Shown here in pieces: positions 43,692 to 56,700 of a stretch of 64,000 bases of DNA. The stretch is from Oopsacas minuta (taxonomy: Eukaryota > Porifera > Hexactinellida > Lyssacinosida > Leucopsacidae), in assembly GCA_024704765.1 (NCBI GenBank), contig JAKMXF010000337.1, forward strand, positions 124,001 to 188,000, in the 5' to 3' direction. The notes under the pieces were generated by a model, which saw only the letters and a list, made by a program, of their open reading frames with translations, had not been told where the DNA came from and made no database searches. Position 1 is the stretch's first letter, and each line of letters opens with the position of its first letter. Made by a program: the position numbers and the translations under genes.

Positions 43692-46600
43692 GTAATTATT
43701 AATATAATATTAGTAGCAATATCGCGGTTAGAGATTATATAATCAGTATACGATTGTGTTTATATATTTCAACAAAAAGTCAAATACAAACTGACATGAA
43801 AATTGACTGAACCTTGACATTTTAGATTACTAGCAATTTTAGTTTCAAAAGTTAAAAATACATACCTAGTGTATATCTAGGTGCCGACGGGCAAAGAAGT
43901 GCCAGTACAGCAACGATAAAGGACGTAGAGCGCCGATCGAAGATTCAAATCAGTATAGGAGCAATACTATATTACGTACAAAAAGTCTCATCCCAAAAGA
44001 GTCCTTGCAAGAAAAGTGCCGAGCCAGAAATTCCTGGATAAACCCCTAATAGGCGAAAAATTCGACAAAATTCAACAATTCGAACATTGATTCCTTGGCA
44101 ATTTGTATAACTGCGGTCAGCTACTAGATGGCAAATCATCCGAACTGTAACTAAACCAATCACATCGAATTTAATTTAACCACAGGATTCATGCTCATTC
44201 ATTAATGACTAATATGTATTTAAGATGTAAATCACGGAATCATCCAAGTTTAATATGCTTTGGTCATATAAATTCCATATTTGCATTGTCTAAAACTACA
44301 TATCATTGTTAATTACAGAAATTCACGTAGTTCAGATGATGAATTATCCAATGTCTATTCACGGGGTAAAATGTGTATTGTGAGAGAGACATACAGGTAG
44401 GTGATTGACAAAATGCATAGAGTTCCAGGGTATAGAAAATGGATAATTCACCATTCAATTGAGGTATATTTCTGTAATACGCCATGAAATATACGTAAGT
44501 AGAGATTTATTATCTAACATATAAACTTGGTTAAATAAGGTGATTTACATATAAGATACATACTTTGCCATTATAGAAATTTCTCAAACAGACGATGACA
44601 TTATGTATTTATAAGATATATGTAAAAATATATCAAGCTAATTTTAACCCGCAGGGCCCATCTCGCCAAATCGTGTTTCAAGACCTTTGAGACTTTAGAG
44701 GGTTGATAATCGTTTATGCAGGGCCGTACCTTGTTGGAGTATGGGGGTGTGACATCTCCCACTTTTCCCAAGTAAAAATTTCGGGGCATGCATAATTTGA
44801 CAGAAAATTGTATTTGGGTATATGCTACTCAGCCTCCCCAATTTCCATTTGGATAAGGATGATGTATTCATCTGAGAAATTATCTTCGCTCTCTCACTAT
44901 GCTCGCATGGTAAATATAAAATAGCACTGGTTTTCTAGCTAGCGAGGGTCCATTCTGGCAACACCAATATTCACAAGTGGCACATATTAATATGATTTCG
45001 GAACTTCGTAAGTGAATCCAAATGTTGCAATAATCGATTTATTTCGAACTATGTAAATATTTGGAAGTCAGTTTAGAGAATCTCAAATGATTTTAATACT
45101 GTGTTCCATTCTGGTGCCAATAATCTAGCGATGTGCCACTTTTACCACATGTTGCACAAATATTAATATGCTAATAAGTCCACGACATAGGCTCTACACA
45201 ATTCGAAATATACATAATGGGGCAACACAGACCCGTAAGGTGAAATCGAATATTCTATCAGAATTGTTCCATCTTATTTGAGTTTTGAGCAATTAGCAAT
45301 TGAATATGTAATTGGCTCATTATCTATTTAAAAACTATAAAAGATAGCTCTATAAAATTTGAAATAGAAGTTGGGAAGTGTCTAAGGTTGCCGAAAATGC
45401 AATAATCCACCAATCGTGAAATTTTCCAGTTTTTCCAAAATTTTGGAAAAATATAGGGTATATTCACCCCTTAATGAGCAAAATATCTAATTATTTTCAT
45501 GGATTCAGTCAGGATAATGTTAAATAACACAGTCATATTGTTCTTTCAAGCATATCATCGTATGGATATTCAAAAATTCGCTGGATTGCCAGGATATTTA
45601 ATTGTACATTTAGTTGTGTTGAAATACTTATGCTCGTTTAGTATATACATATATATATATTTCATCTGGATTCTTGATACCTTAAGATACATTTTCTCTG
45701 TACACTATTGTGTAAATCTTGAAAATTATCAAATATGGACAGATTCACGAATGCATCACACCGGTTAGAGAAATCCTATCAAATTACCTTACAAGGCGGG
45801 TAACTAGTATCGTGAACTACTTAATATAAGGACTGGAAACTAAAATTATTTTCTGGACAAGTGATAAATGGGAAGTGCATTGTAGCTAATTCAAATTCAA
45901 TAACTCATAATAATAGCAAATTAACTGAAGTTATCATCAAGTTTCATAAATTGATGTGATGAGTCACACATTACACCTCTAGATGTATTTTCTGGTCGTA
46001 GAGACGTCATGTGATCGCCCAATTACCTGAGATATTGGAAAAGTGCTACGGCTATAAAACGCAGATATGATCTTTGAATTCAAATTTCATTTATGAAATA
46101 TCGAAAAATACTTTATACAAAACATAAAAAATTGTCATAATAATATTAGCTAGTTCTTGAGTTATAGCTAAACCATGGATTTCACTTCTATGTCAATATT
46201 CACACAAAACTCTATAATGGTTATAGTTATTGTCAAGTCAATATAGCCAATTTAAGTAGATATCTTACCCATACCCTGATAATATATTTTATGTGATATC
46301 TCTTACCATTGTGACGTAATCCTGAATATATCCATTTCATTTTCATGATTGCGTAATGATCTTCAGAGATATCAAAATGTACTACGGTATTAGAACTGGA
46401 ACAACAAAGAAACTATAGCCTATTCACGGTATTCAACCATGGATTACTATAAGTCTCAGAAACTTGATAGGCAATTTAAATATACTTGAAATTGGTACCT
46501 TTTCGCCCGAATAAATGTATTATTGATAGTCAATAATATATAATAGCTATATCAACAAACCATTGTCAGGCCTGAAATGACGTCATCCGATTGGAAATAA

Positions 46601-47404
46601 TGAAACATGTCGTCAAACAGGTATCATTTTTCATGCTGTGTTAATCGAATACTAGTGCGACTTGGATTCCAAAATTATCAGCGAAGGATTTATAGGTGCT
46701 TCCATATAGAATATAGAAATTCTGTAATGATATCTTTCTCACGTTATTGAGATATATTAGATACCATGGATCATGGATAGCACATATTTGGTCACCCCTT
46801 TATAAATCCGTTTTCGCTAGAGTTATTATCAAATCACTCAACCCAATATGTACTGAATACCCAACATCCCATACCCTTCTAATACTTTTGGATAAGATTT
46901 CTGTAACCGATGTGACAAAATTATGAATATGTCCATATTTGATCATTATCAAAATTACGCAATAATGTTTCAAGATATCGTAGGGATATGTATTCCAAAT
47001 ATCGTAGGGATATGTATTCCAAGGATATAGGAAGTTTGGTATGTAATACATAATGGCTAGAGTGATTTTGCAATAACTCTAGCAACTTTCGAGTTTAAGT
47101 TGATATTGCCAAAACATGTGCCATCCATGTACCTAATATAACTCAGTACGTGACAACTTTATAATTACAAAAATAAAATATTTTATGTATAACATCCTTG
47201 GATCACTTGATATACATCTGGAATCGAAGTCGCACTCGTTATGATTTATCAGAGCTTTAAAAATGGTGCATTTTTAACAACATATTGCCATTTTAACCAA
47301 AGGGATATCGAAATGGTAATAGTTGGATAACATGTCTTCGGTAAATTAACTATCAGTAACACATATACTCTATCCAAAGACACCTATTGTATATTATTGA
47401 GAAT
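43692..47404. other. 3.7 kb non-coding with dispersed-repeat relics
   Basis: Positions 44930-45350 are related to 59050-59390 (shared 'ccattctggtgcca', 'tatttg.aagtcagttt'). Positions 45460-45700 match the family at 38570-39190. Positions 46280-46400 and 46890-47000 share a further motif ('gtaat.ctgaatat.tcca'). 'cagggccgtacc' at 44719 looks like a lone hAT-type terminus. Short ORFs here have no family resemblance. Confidence 0.4.
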
Positions 47405-48376
47405 TGTTGCGTGAGATTTTAACTCATTAGTATTATTGGCCCAAGGACTGTCTTTCACCGAGAGATTTTAACTCATCTATATTAAACGAAAGTGAATTTG
47501 CAGGATATTTGACCAGGATAATTTCAATCACTAATTTGTCTACTGGTACTCATCAGATTTACCCGAAATTAATATGATTCGGTAGTAGAGTATTGGACGT
47601 TGTATAAAATATAATTTTCTTAAATACTTTTTAACTTTTACCTATCAATTTTGTCATGACGAGTAGAGTCGCTTCTCTATTAAAAACGACGACCTAAAAG
47701 TGAGAATTTCAAAACTGAAATTTTGTATCTATATTTGTGACTCAAGGACGTTTATGTAAATTAAATTTATCCCAAAATTCCTTAAACTCGAGGGGATACA
47801 AGTATTCAAAGTTGAAGTCAGAGTTATATTGGAGGAGGCGAGTATCATTTACAAAAAGTAGGGTCAGTTCAAATTGATATTTGATATCCCAAATCGAACT
47901 GAAACTAGTATATTTTGATAACAATCGATAGCTGAGACATGGATGTATACCATTATGTCGTTATAATCATGAAATTCTGAAAGATACAGTCACAATGGGG
48001 TTCTAAAAATTGCATAATTGTCGTTGTTTATGTATTTCGAAATTTCAATTTTGACTCAAATTTCAAAAATCATTCATCCTCAGAATCGCCTGAAACTTTA
48101 CAGGCTCCTTCTTTTATATTATATCATTCAATTTCCTTTAAAAAAAAACAAGGGTCGCTAGTACTTTTCTAATAAATATTACAAAATAATATTTTGTGAA
48201 AATGTTTTCCACTAACCATATCATTATTCACATTGTCTAGTACAATACTAGATTATCTCATAAGACTAATGAGCATGACTAACATTTACGCATGAAGTAA
48301 CACTTGTCATAACTCTTCTCTTGGTTCCCTTTCTAATGTTGCTACAACAAACGAATAATCAAACCGCAAAATACTG
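47405..48376 (+). repeat. Left inverted arm of the long-TIR element
   Basis: Mirrors 49264-50234 and ends inward at 'caaaccgcaaaatact'. Small ORFs in it are mirrored in the other arm and are not regarded as genes. Confidence 0.9.
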
Positions 48377-48674
48377 AAATTACGAATTACATTTTCCATT
48401 TTTATCCATCACAATGAAATATACATATTGACATTTAATCATATATCTACCTCATCCTTATTGAATCATACTTCAGTATTTCTGAAATATTCTGTTTAGA
48501 GTATGTTGTGACAAAGACATTACTGTAAGAGATGGTAACCTAGTGTAGAATTGGTTTAAGATAGTAAAACATAATATTTTGAAATACGAAACTAGGCTAA
48601 ATGCCGCAGGTCAAAATACGTTAATATTGATGACAGAATTACCGTATTCAAATTTGCTTTTACAACATTAGCAA

Positions 48675-48926
48675 GTGAAGCATTTAAATAACAAACAAGA
48701 AAAAATGTTGTGGAAAATGACGAAGATTTATACTGAGGAATGGTCCCAAATGAAAAGGAGCAAATTAAGTTATATTAATCCATCAAGGAATAAAATAAAA
48801 ATCGCTTTTAGTAGTTTTATTACAAATACGCCACAGAGCCATCCTAATTTTATAGGATGTTCTAATCTAAGTATTAACAAAGACATGTTACCAAATATTC
48901 CTCTTCTGTTCCTAGGCATCAAATAA
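48675..48926 (+). CDS. Unassigned 83-aa ORF in the spacer of the long-TIR element
   Basis: A Lys/Asn-rich frame with EKMLWKMTKIYTEEWSQMKR. It is the only sizeable frame in the roughly 890-bp spacer between the arms. No family recognised. It could be a remnant of a transposase or chance in AT-rich DNA. Confidence 0.25.
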   Translation: MKHLNNKQEKMLWKMTKIYTEEWSQMKRSKLSYINPSRNKIKIAFSSFITNTPQSHPNFIGCSNLSINKDMLPNIPLLFLGIK

Positions 48927-49263
48927 ATTGCCAAAGTGAGATTAAGGTAATTCTACATCTTATCTGGAAATACTTTGGCAGGGAAAGATGTAGAAACAAT
49001 TAAATCAATATTTAACAAGGCATTTATTGAAAGAAGAATTATTTATAACATTGTGGTGATTGTTATGACTAAACTGGGACGAAAGATTAAAAGAATTAAA
49101 ACAAGTAATCATTTTATCCAAATATAAATTTAAAGTGGGTGAAGTTATTCGTTTTGAATACAGCGCTAACCTCACAGTCGCATTGTCCTGTGAAAATTGT
49201 ATTATAATACATGCGTAGTATGGAGATATGACTTAAGAATATTAGATATGTCAAAAATAAATG

Positions 49264-50234
49264 AGTATTTTTCGGTTTGATTCTTCGTTTGTTGTAGCAA
49301 CATTAGAATGGGAACCAAGAGAAGAGTTATAACAAGTGTTACTTCATGCGTAAATGTCAGTCATGCTCATTAGTCTTATGAGATAATCTAGTATTGTACT
49401 AGACAATGTGAATAATGATATGGTTAGTGGAAAACATTTTCACAAAATATTATTTTGTAATATTTATTAGAAAAGTACTAGCGACCCTTGTGTTTTTTTA
49501 AAGGAAATTGAATGATATAATATAAAAGAAGGAGCCTGTAAAGTTTCAGGCGATTCTGAGGATGAATGATTTTTGAAATTTGAGTCAAAATTGAAATTTC
49601 GAAATACATAAACAACGACAATTATGCAATTTTTAGAACCCCATTGTGACTGTATCTTTCAGAATTTCATGATTATAACGACATAATGGTATACATCCAT
49701 GTCTCAGCTATCGATTGTTATCAAAATATACTAGTTTCAGTTCGATTTGGGATATCAAATATCAATTTGAACTGACCCTACTTTTTGTAAATGATACTCG
49801 CCTCCTCCAATATAACTCTGACTTCAACTTTGAATACTTGTATCCCCTCGAGTTTAAGGAATTTTGGGATAAATTTAATTTACATAAACGTCCTTGAGTC
49901 ACAAATATAGATACAAAATTTCAGTTTTGAAATTCTCACTTTTAGGTCGTCGTTTTTAATAGAGAAGCGACTCTACTCGTCATGACAAAATTGATAGGTA
50001 AAAGTTAAAAAGTATTTAAGAAAATTATATTTTATACAACGTCCAATACTCTACTACCGAATCATATTAATTTCGGGTAAATCTGATGAGTACCAGTAGA
50101 CAAATTAGTGATTGAAATTATCCTGGTCAAATATCCTGCAAATTCACTTTCGTTTAATATAGATGAGTTAAAATCTCTCGGTGAAAGACAGTCCTTGGGC
50201 CAATAATACTAATGAATTAAAATCTCACGCAACA
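49264..50234 (-). repeat. Right inverted arm of the long-TIR element
   Basis: Inverse of the left arm. It starts at 'gagtatttttcggtttgatt' and ends at 'ctcacgcaaca'. Confidence 0.9.
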
Positions 50235-50238
50235 GAAT

Positions 50239-51044
50239 ATTAAAATTACCTACCAAATTTACTAGGCTGAATTAATCCATGGTAACCAGTGAAATGTATA
50301 TAGTTACCATGCAGGGGTGCGGAAGTGGTTAGGGTGCTCAGGCCATGGCCTGACCATTTGAATTGTCAGCTCAGGCTTCACCTGGCCAATTAATCAATCC
50401 CGTTATGCTATGGCCTGACCAGAAACGTATTTTTTTTAACACCCACATATCTTAACCTTCCCTTTAACTAATATTTGGCCTGTTTATGATCATATTACTA
50501 CATTTTTGTTTTTCATTCATTATTAATTTTCTTTCTTTTCTTGTTTACTTTCCTAATCTTTACCAATGATTTAGCATTTATGGCTTGAAGCATGAACTGG
50601 GATATTCTAGCGCCAGATATACCAAATGTTCCTTATCATGCTTTAATGTTAAATCTGCTTTCATTACCTGTGGCTATTGCAACTAGAAGGATGTTAGTGA
50701 AAATGGAGGCTTTTGCAAACAAGAACGTAGTACAACTCAACAAAACGCCACTCAACTATAATTTGAAACACCAGCAACAACCAAAGATGTTGGAGAACTA
50801 ATTTCAAATACACATGCCATGGAAAAATAGGCAAAATCTTCTAAAGAAAATTCAAAATTTAAGGTTTTTAGCATGACTAGGACTAGCCCCCGAAAATCCA
50901 TTAAGATAGCAGGCCAGTTTTGTAAGATTGGAATAAAGGACTGGCAATGTAGCATATATAAAAGTTCTTTAAGAAATCATACTTTTAGGAATGAATAGTT
51001 TTTGTTTGCCTCTAGGTGTTGCCTTCCAATTTAATGACTATTTA
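50239..51044. other. Unassigned stretch with a hAT-like terminus
   Basis: Positions 50239-50300 continue the dispersed repeat interrupted by the long-TIR element. At 50312 CAGGGGTGCGGAAGTGG begins, followed by 'caggccatggcctgac', typical of a hAT 5' end. A 69-aa frame (50592-50801) and nearby CKIGIKDWQCSIYKSSLRNH (other frame, near 50925) hint at a decayed zinc-finger coding remnant. No right end found. Confidence 0.35.
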
Positions 51045-51293
51045 CACTCCCTGGCCAAAAGTATCGGAACACCATACCATTAATGACACATGCGACATAT
51101 GGCACATTACGAGAATCTACCTACTGAATAGTCTGAAAATATATCAGAAAGGCGATTATAATGACAAAAGTAATGATCGAACTAAGTTCACAGATGTTTT
51201 ATATTATCTTCAGCCTACGCAACTAAAGTAAATACATATTTATGCAATGTGCCAATTGTGGCAGAGTGTTCCAATACTTTTGGCCAGGGAGTG
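51045..51293. mobile_element. Tc1/mariner-type MITE, 249 bp
   Basis: Both ends read CACTCCCTGGCCAAAAGTAT inward, then tcGGAACAC or tGGAACAC, with TA outside each end. No coding capacity. It is unrelated in sequence to the 913-bp MITE but of the same type. Confidence 0.9.
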
Positions 51294-51739
51294 TATATAC
51301 AGAGTCAAATTTACTATAACTTTATTGGACATTTTCTATTCATCACTAGCAAAATATATGTTCTGGATATAATCCATGGCCCAAATTCCCAAACTTCTTT
51401 ATTAACCACATGTATCGGATTTTGATTCTATATTTTTTGTCAGAGAAAATGCATATTCACTAAACATGGTTGGATTTTATTATTTATGATGCTTCACGCT
51501 AAATGTACCTATGTTCCACAATTTAACTCCCACGTCGATTTTCACAGTACACACTTGTCATTTTTTTCGAATTGATATGTTTTTCGTTCATAAACTCTAC
51601 TAGATGCTGAAACTCATTTCCTCCCTTTGAAATCGGTGACTTAGAGGAGGGTCATTGAGCATGGTTACTGTATATGTTATGACATTCATTTCAATTTCGA
51701 AAACATTTATGACAAACTTAGCGATTCAAAATTATGTAC

Positions 51740-53830
51740 AATCCACTCCGCTTAATGAAGTATCTTATACACTATTAATAACTTGGTTGACAGTTTCCTT
51801 TGTTGTTTTGAAACGATTTTCTACCAGTATTGGGTCACTATTACACAATATCCGGACTAATACAACACCTTAATTGTTATTAAAGGATGTCTTACGAGCT
51901 AAATTTTGACCAAAACGCCGTACATACTTGTTGCAGGCTTCTAGGCACTCGTTTGAAAGATTTTTCCGACCGTACCCTCCATTATGAAGATGGATAATTT
52001 GGAAAGAAATGGGAAAGTAATTTATGCAAGGAAGGTTTCTGGTTGCCCAAGGAAACTCTATTAGAATGAATTGATATGTTTCTTTGCATAGTTCCTCAAA
52101 CTTATACAGTTCATCTGTCCACCACTGTTGACCAGTCTCAACATTACTGATAGATAGGTTTGAATTACTTCAAGTCCTGGTTTGTGAATGGGATTAATTG
52201 AAGATGTAGCCCATTTCAGGAAATCTCTCTTATCCATAAAACAGTCAGGCGCCACATTTCCAGTTGTCGAAGTACCGTCATGGCTTGGAGGAATGTCCAC
52301 ACCAATACTACACTTGTCTTCAATGATGGATCTAATATGTTTCATCGACACTTACACCTTGGTGTTACCTTGCGACCATCCTTTGTAACTTAAAGCTAAA
52401 TGATAAATGAATTTCATGAACCACTTGAAGAGACAAACATATGCGTGTAGTGGAGAGGTGGCTATGATGTCAATATTGGAATTGGGTGGGTAAGTTATAC
52501 CAACACATTGTTGAGAAAGAAATTTCAAAAACTCTTCTTCATTAACTTCCCTGAAAATTGCATGTGCATCCTTGACAAATCTGTTAATAAGGAATCTAGA
52601 TTCAACTCATTTCAAGCTTTTAATTTGGGAGTCTGTTGCCGTACAAGGTAATATGAAGTACCTCCAGCGCCATGTAGGAGACAAACCATCCTTGTATTAC
52701 AAAGAGAAGGGAATATTTGACAATTCGCTTATCTGCAACCTAAAGTAATACCATTATTCTGATGTTCTCAGTTTCTGGGTTAATGAAAGTATTCATAATG
52801 AGTTTTACATTACTATAATCTTCTTTAAGAGCTACTAAAATTTCTGGCCTGAAAGAGAAAGGCGAATTTGGAAGCTTGTTGAAGAATACTTCACTTGATC
52901 AACATCAGTAATTCTAAGAACCTTAAATCCAACAGGATGAAGCTTTTAGTAGATAGATTCGGATTTAGATTAATTTGGTTGTAGATGCGATGAGTAACTG
53001 GCCCATCTGACCATTCTACATTGAGAGGATGTTGTGAATCGAAAATTGAATCTAAGCTATTCAGCATAAGTTGAATAGTGAGAGAAAGAATTGAATGATA
53101 AGATATTGATATTTCAACTGAGAAAATTCAAGATTATTTAATATTCCCATTTCGTTAGCTAATGATATTTCGTGCGAAATAGCGTATTAGTTTTGTAAGA
53201 TTGTAATTTCACCTCTTTTTTCACCCTTCAAGACTCTTTTGAGCTCAGAATATCTTGTTGCTCCAATTTCTAAGATGTCTAACAAATACGTTGATTTCTG
53301 AATAGATATTTTAGTGACAGCTTTAGTAAATGAACTCGTTTCAATTATTTCTTTACATACACTTGAAGTATTCATTTCATATATTTCATTGGAATCAATT
53401 CCAAAGCTAGAGCAATAATTCTTTTGGGTTTGACTTCCTCTCTCAAAGATTTCAAGTTAATATGTCCATGTAGTACCTTTTGTCTAGCTCTTGAAGTTTT
53501 TAAATTACAATTTAAATGTGTAACCTTAACTCCACAGTGGTATATTCGGAAAATACTTAACAAGAGAAATAGAAAATATAGAAAGGACCTCAGAACTAGA
53601 ATAATCTGAAATACTTTTTTCGAAGATGCTTCTCCTTGAATGGAATAGGATGAAATAGAATTTTCCTAGGTATCTAGAACATTCCTTTTTCGGGAGGATT
53701 CCCTAGATTTTCGGAGTACATTGAATTTGTGACGAAGTATTTGGCTGTCCTGCTCCAAAAGAAAGTGATTTTCGAAGAGAAGACGGATAGATTTAGTGAT
53801 ATTTCTTTCGTTGGCCAAAGTATCATAGGC
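51740..53830 (-). pseudogene. Transib/RAG1-superfamily transposase, copy 3, decayed
   Basis: From right to left: LLFENHFLLEQDSQ (N-terminal region, near 53770), YHCGVKVTHL (53520), ISIQKSTYLLDILEIGATRY (53310-53250) and KCSIGVDIPPSHDGTSTTGN (52310-52250), equivalent to IDQPNASGGTSSTGS. Then come PSLHKLLSHF (near 52020), SNECLEACNKYVRRFGQNLA (51960-51900), where the catalytic-glutamate block has drifted, and LVRILCNSDPILVENR (near 51830). Numerous frameshifts. Order and spacing follow copy 2. Confidence 0.75.
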
Positions 53831-54518
53831 TCCCTTGTTTGTTATATATTCAATTTCATTTGTGAAATTGTAGACTATATAATACAGATTCTAATCATTA
53901 TTATGTAAGCAATATCAATACTCATTATTATCAACCAATATTCTTTCTAAAATGAAGGCAATTTGGCACAATAGCTTTGTTGTACAAAAGGGGCCAAAAC
54001 ATCTTTGTCGGATATCTTTGACTCCAATTATCATTTGCCATGGAAATATATTTGGGCGCTTTGGAGGGTCTAGAAATCATTGAAAAAGAATCTTATATTC
54101 ATGAATGATACAAAGATCCAAAAAATCAAACTTGAAATTGTTTGCAATATAAGATCAGCGACTATAAACTTTGGTATTTTGGAGGAAATTATCTAAATGT
54201 AGGCCAACAAAGACATTCATAAAATAATATCTGGGTCGTGGTTAAAATTGTTCAAATCAATTAAGAATTGTATGTCAAATAGATAACAGATTATAAAGTT
54301 CACATTAAAGTGGCATGTGTTCACATATAGCAATAACTTTGAACAAAAGGATATTTACTGCTTCGAGGCATGGAAATTACTAAATAATGCATTTGTTTGA
54401 GGCTTTTCATGTCCTGTTATATTTCTATAAGGCGTCTAATAACATCATATTTCTTGGTTAGAAATAGTGTAGAATCGAATACAAGCATAAATTTGATAAA
54501 TATCAATGTCATATATTC

Positions 54519-54544
54519 CTATCACCGCATGATTCCACACTGTG
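54519..54544 (-). repeat. Candidate 5' terminus of Transib copy 3
   Basis: Read inward from 54544: CACAGTG, 10-bp spacer, CGGTGATAG. The 9-mer agrees with TGGAAATAG of copy 1 at six of nine positions and at the same spacing. It lies about 700 bp upstream of the transposase N-terminus, as in copies 1 and 2. The matching left end was not found. Confidence 0.45.
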
Positions 54545-55136
54545 GAACAATGTGCTTAAGATATGCTCTGTAGCAAATGTTTTAATACCCTTAAATTTGG
54601 TGATTAGTTATGGACGTAGTATAGTTTCAAGGGCGTGCTTGGGGCTAGGCGGATGTCCAGCACTATTAATAGGTTAAGGAGTGTCCTACACTTCATTTTT
54701 CGGACAATACTACTGAACGTGGATGAGGTTGATTATATTAGGATGCAAACAGTACACCAAAAGATTTTACTTCTGTAATACATAAAAAATCTTCTTAGAA
54801 ATGCTGGACATATGAGAGTAGTATGCATAAGCAAAGTAAATACAAACAACGTATATAGCCTATAATTTACCTTCATTCAGTTATTGCATTATATCCCCAT
54901 ACATTTTGGCTTATATAGTAGAGATTATGACTTTGTCAAACTTTGACTGATTTTAGTGTTCTAAAGTTCTCTTTTCAATATTACACGAGCTCTATGACTT
55001 CAAAATAACCCCTAGCATCGATTCAAAGGAAACACGTTCAGGTACAATACTTTAGTTGTACCCTTGTTTGTATTAGATATTATTGGTCAATAAACCTATA
55101 TAATATTTTGCACTACGAATCGATTTTAAGTTCGTG

Positions 55137-55171
55137 CACAGTGTGATAGAATGACAATTCAGCCGTAATAG
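55137..55171 (+). repeat. Candidate 3' terminus of Transib copy 4
   Basis: CACAGTG (55137-55143), 19-bp spacer, then CCGTAATAG. The spacing equals the 3' end of copy 2, and the 9-mer agrees with that of copy 1 at six of nine positions. It lies about 100-200 bp beyond the decayed C-terminal coding region. Confidence 0.45.
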
Positions 55172-55254
55172 GTTTATATTTTAACAATAGCTTCATTAAT
55201 CTAATATTCATACAGAGGAAATCTACTGTATAGATTCCAAATATCAGATCAGAT

Positions 55255-56700
55255 TTAAGCCACAATTAAATACATATAACTATGGTGAAATACACCATCA
55301 AAAATGATATCCTGTACCTGTCGCTGGAAGTATGGATTAATTTTACCCTTCCTAAACCTATAGCTAGCCAGTATTGGGTCATTACAACTTAATAAGCATG
55401 TTTTCATATCGCGAAGATTATCCGTGAATGAAAATTTTGAGTTAGGTTTTCCCGAAAGAGTCTCACATATTTGTTGCATGATTCTGAAAATTGCACAATA
55501 AATAACCATTGTTCTATTTCTTAAGAATTTGGTAAGAATCAGAGAGAAATTTATGCAGGGAAGGATTTATGTTAGCCCATGGGATCTCTCGTAGAATATA
55601 TCCATATGTTTCCTTACATAATTCTTCTAACTTAAGCGTGTTGATAAACTCATTGGTATTGACTAGCTAGAATATTACAAAAAGATTGCTTTGTATTACA
55701 TCTCAACAAGCTCTATCATTTGGTCCTAATAATGAGGTTGTCTACTCGAGAAATTCTCTCTTAGTCCTTAGGAATCACAAGGCACATTTCCGGTTGAATA
55801 GGTACTGTCATGTGGAGAAGAATATCTACCCTGAAACCACACTGTTCATCAATTATTAATAGAACTTGTTTTCATTGACCTTTAAGCTTCAGGTTTGAGC
55901 GTGACCATGCCTTTGTCCAGCATCCAATTAGTATTATATCACCAGCTTAAACAACCTAAGGACACAGAGGTAGCATATAAAGGAGTAGGTTTCGAATGTA
56001 ACTAAATATGTTTACTGTATAGTAAACAAGTTTATTATTGGGAACACATTTCCCAAAAATGGTATCCCGAAGGATCTTTGACTATAATGATTTCTTGCGC
56101 AAAGCAAATTCTCTTCTAAATGGGGAAACTAATTAATAGAATGTAGTTTTATTCATTCACTCTTTAGTATTACTTAAGCTCCAAATATTTCGTTGCTCTA
56201 ATCTCATCGAGTAGATATGCAGATTTTACTATTGATAATTTGAGTAGTTCATATCTATATGAGCATCTCAATGGTCTGTATTGCAAATGTTAGAAGATTC
56301 TCAATTATGCTTTTATTAGAACCAAGTTGTAAATATAGTGCAACGAGTTGTTTGACTGTTATATTCTCCCTCTGCTAGGAAATAAATGTGTCTAAGAATG
56401 ACGCTAAGTCGGATCCATAAGTTTTAGATTAGTTACCAAAATATGTTCTTTAAATCTATGATAATATCTTCAGAGAAATTTCTTTTTGCTGTAATAGCTA
56501 GCAAAGAATGAATCTCTGTCTCCGAATCAACAGAAATTCAATCCCTACCAGAACAATTGTTTAGGGAAATTGAATAAAAGTAGGAATTTTCTCAAGTTTC
56601 TAGTTCATTCCGTTTCCTAAAACTTTCTCGTGCAGACATTAGAGATTTGTACCTATAATGGAGTCCTGCAGTGTCTTCCTCTGGAAAGAGATTCTGGCCA
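55255..56700 (-). pseudogene. Transib/RAG1-superfamily transposase, copy 4, heavily decayed
   Basis: Right to left: LLKLSIVKSAYLLDEIRATK (near 56230), equivalent to the KxxYLLDxLEIGATRY block; DEQCGFRVDILLHMTVPIQP (near 55830), equivalent to the VDxPxxxGTSTTGN block; and NLRDMKTCLLSCNDPILASY (near 55400), equivalent to DIFVRLxSxSDPxLxxxR. The glutamate block is not readable. It parallels copy 3 in sequence more closely than copies 1-2. Right terminus not found. Confidence 0.65.

Larger units (their letters stand above)
47405..50234. mobile_element. Long-TIR (foldback) element, 2830 bp, 4-bp duplication
   Basis: The ends read TGTTGCGTGAGATTTTAAC inward from both sides, and GAAT lies immediately outside each (47401-47404 and 50235-50238). 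The arms (about 47405-48376 and 49264-50234) are inverted copies and appear almost identical: the same 60-residue frame occurs in both (47742-47924 minus, 49715-49897 plus). Outside sequence matches a related site near 39011 that lacks the element, confirming insertion. The 4-bp duplication would suit Sola, Ginger or Chapaev-like groups; no transposase assigns it. Confidence 0.9.

Noticed and set aside
43147-43702. Plus-strand frames in the 5' untranslated part of Transib copy 2, considered as a RAG2-like gene
   Set aside because: Too short (67 and 70 aa), no kelch or PHD pattern, AT-rich chance frames.
44601-44789. 62-aa minus-strand frame near 'cagggccgtacc'
   Set aside because: The GC-rich part resembles hAT termini rather than coding sequence, and no family matches the peptide.
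47742-47924. 60-aa frame present identically in both arms of the long-TIR element
   Set aside because: Conservation follows from the arms being copies of one another; no start context or family pattern supports a gene.
53535-53545. CACAGTGG inside Transib copy 3, considered as a terminus
   Set aside because: It lies within the transposase coding region (the YHCGVKV block) and in an orientation and place that no element end would have.
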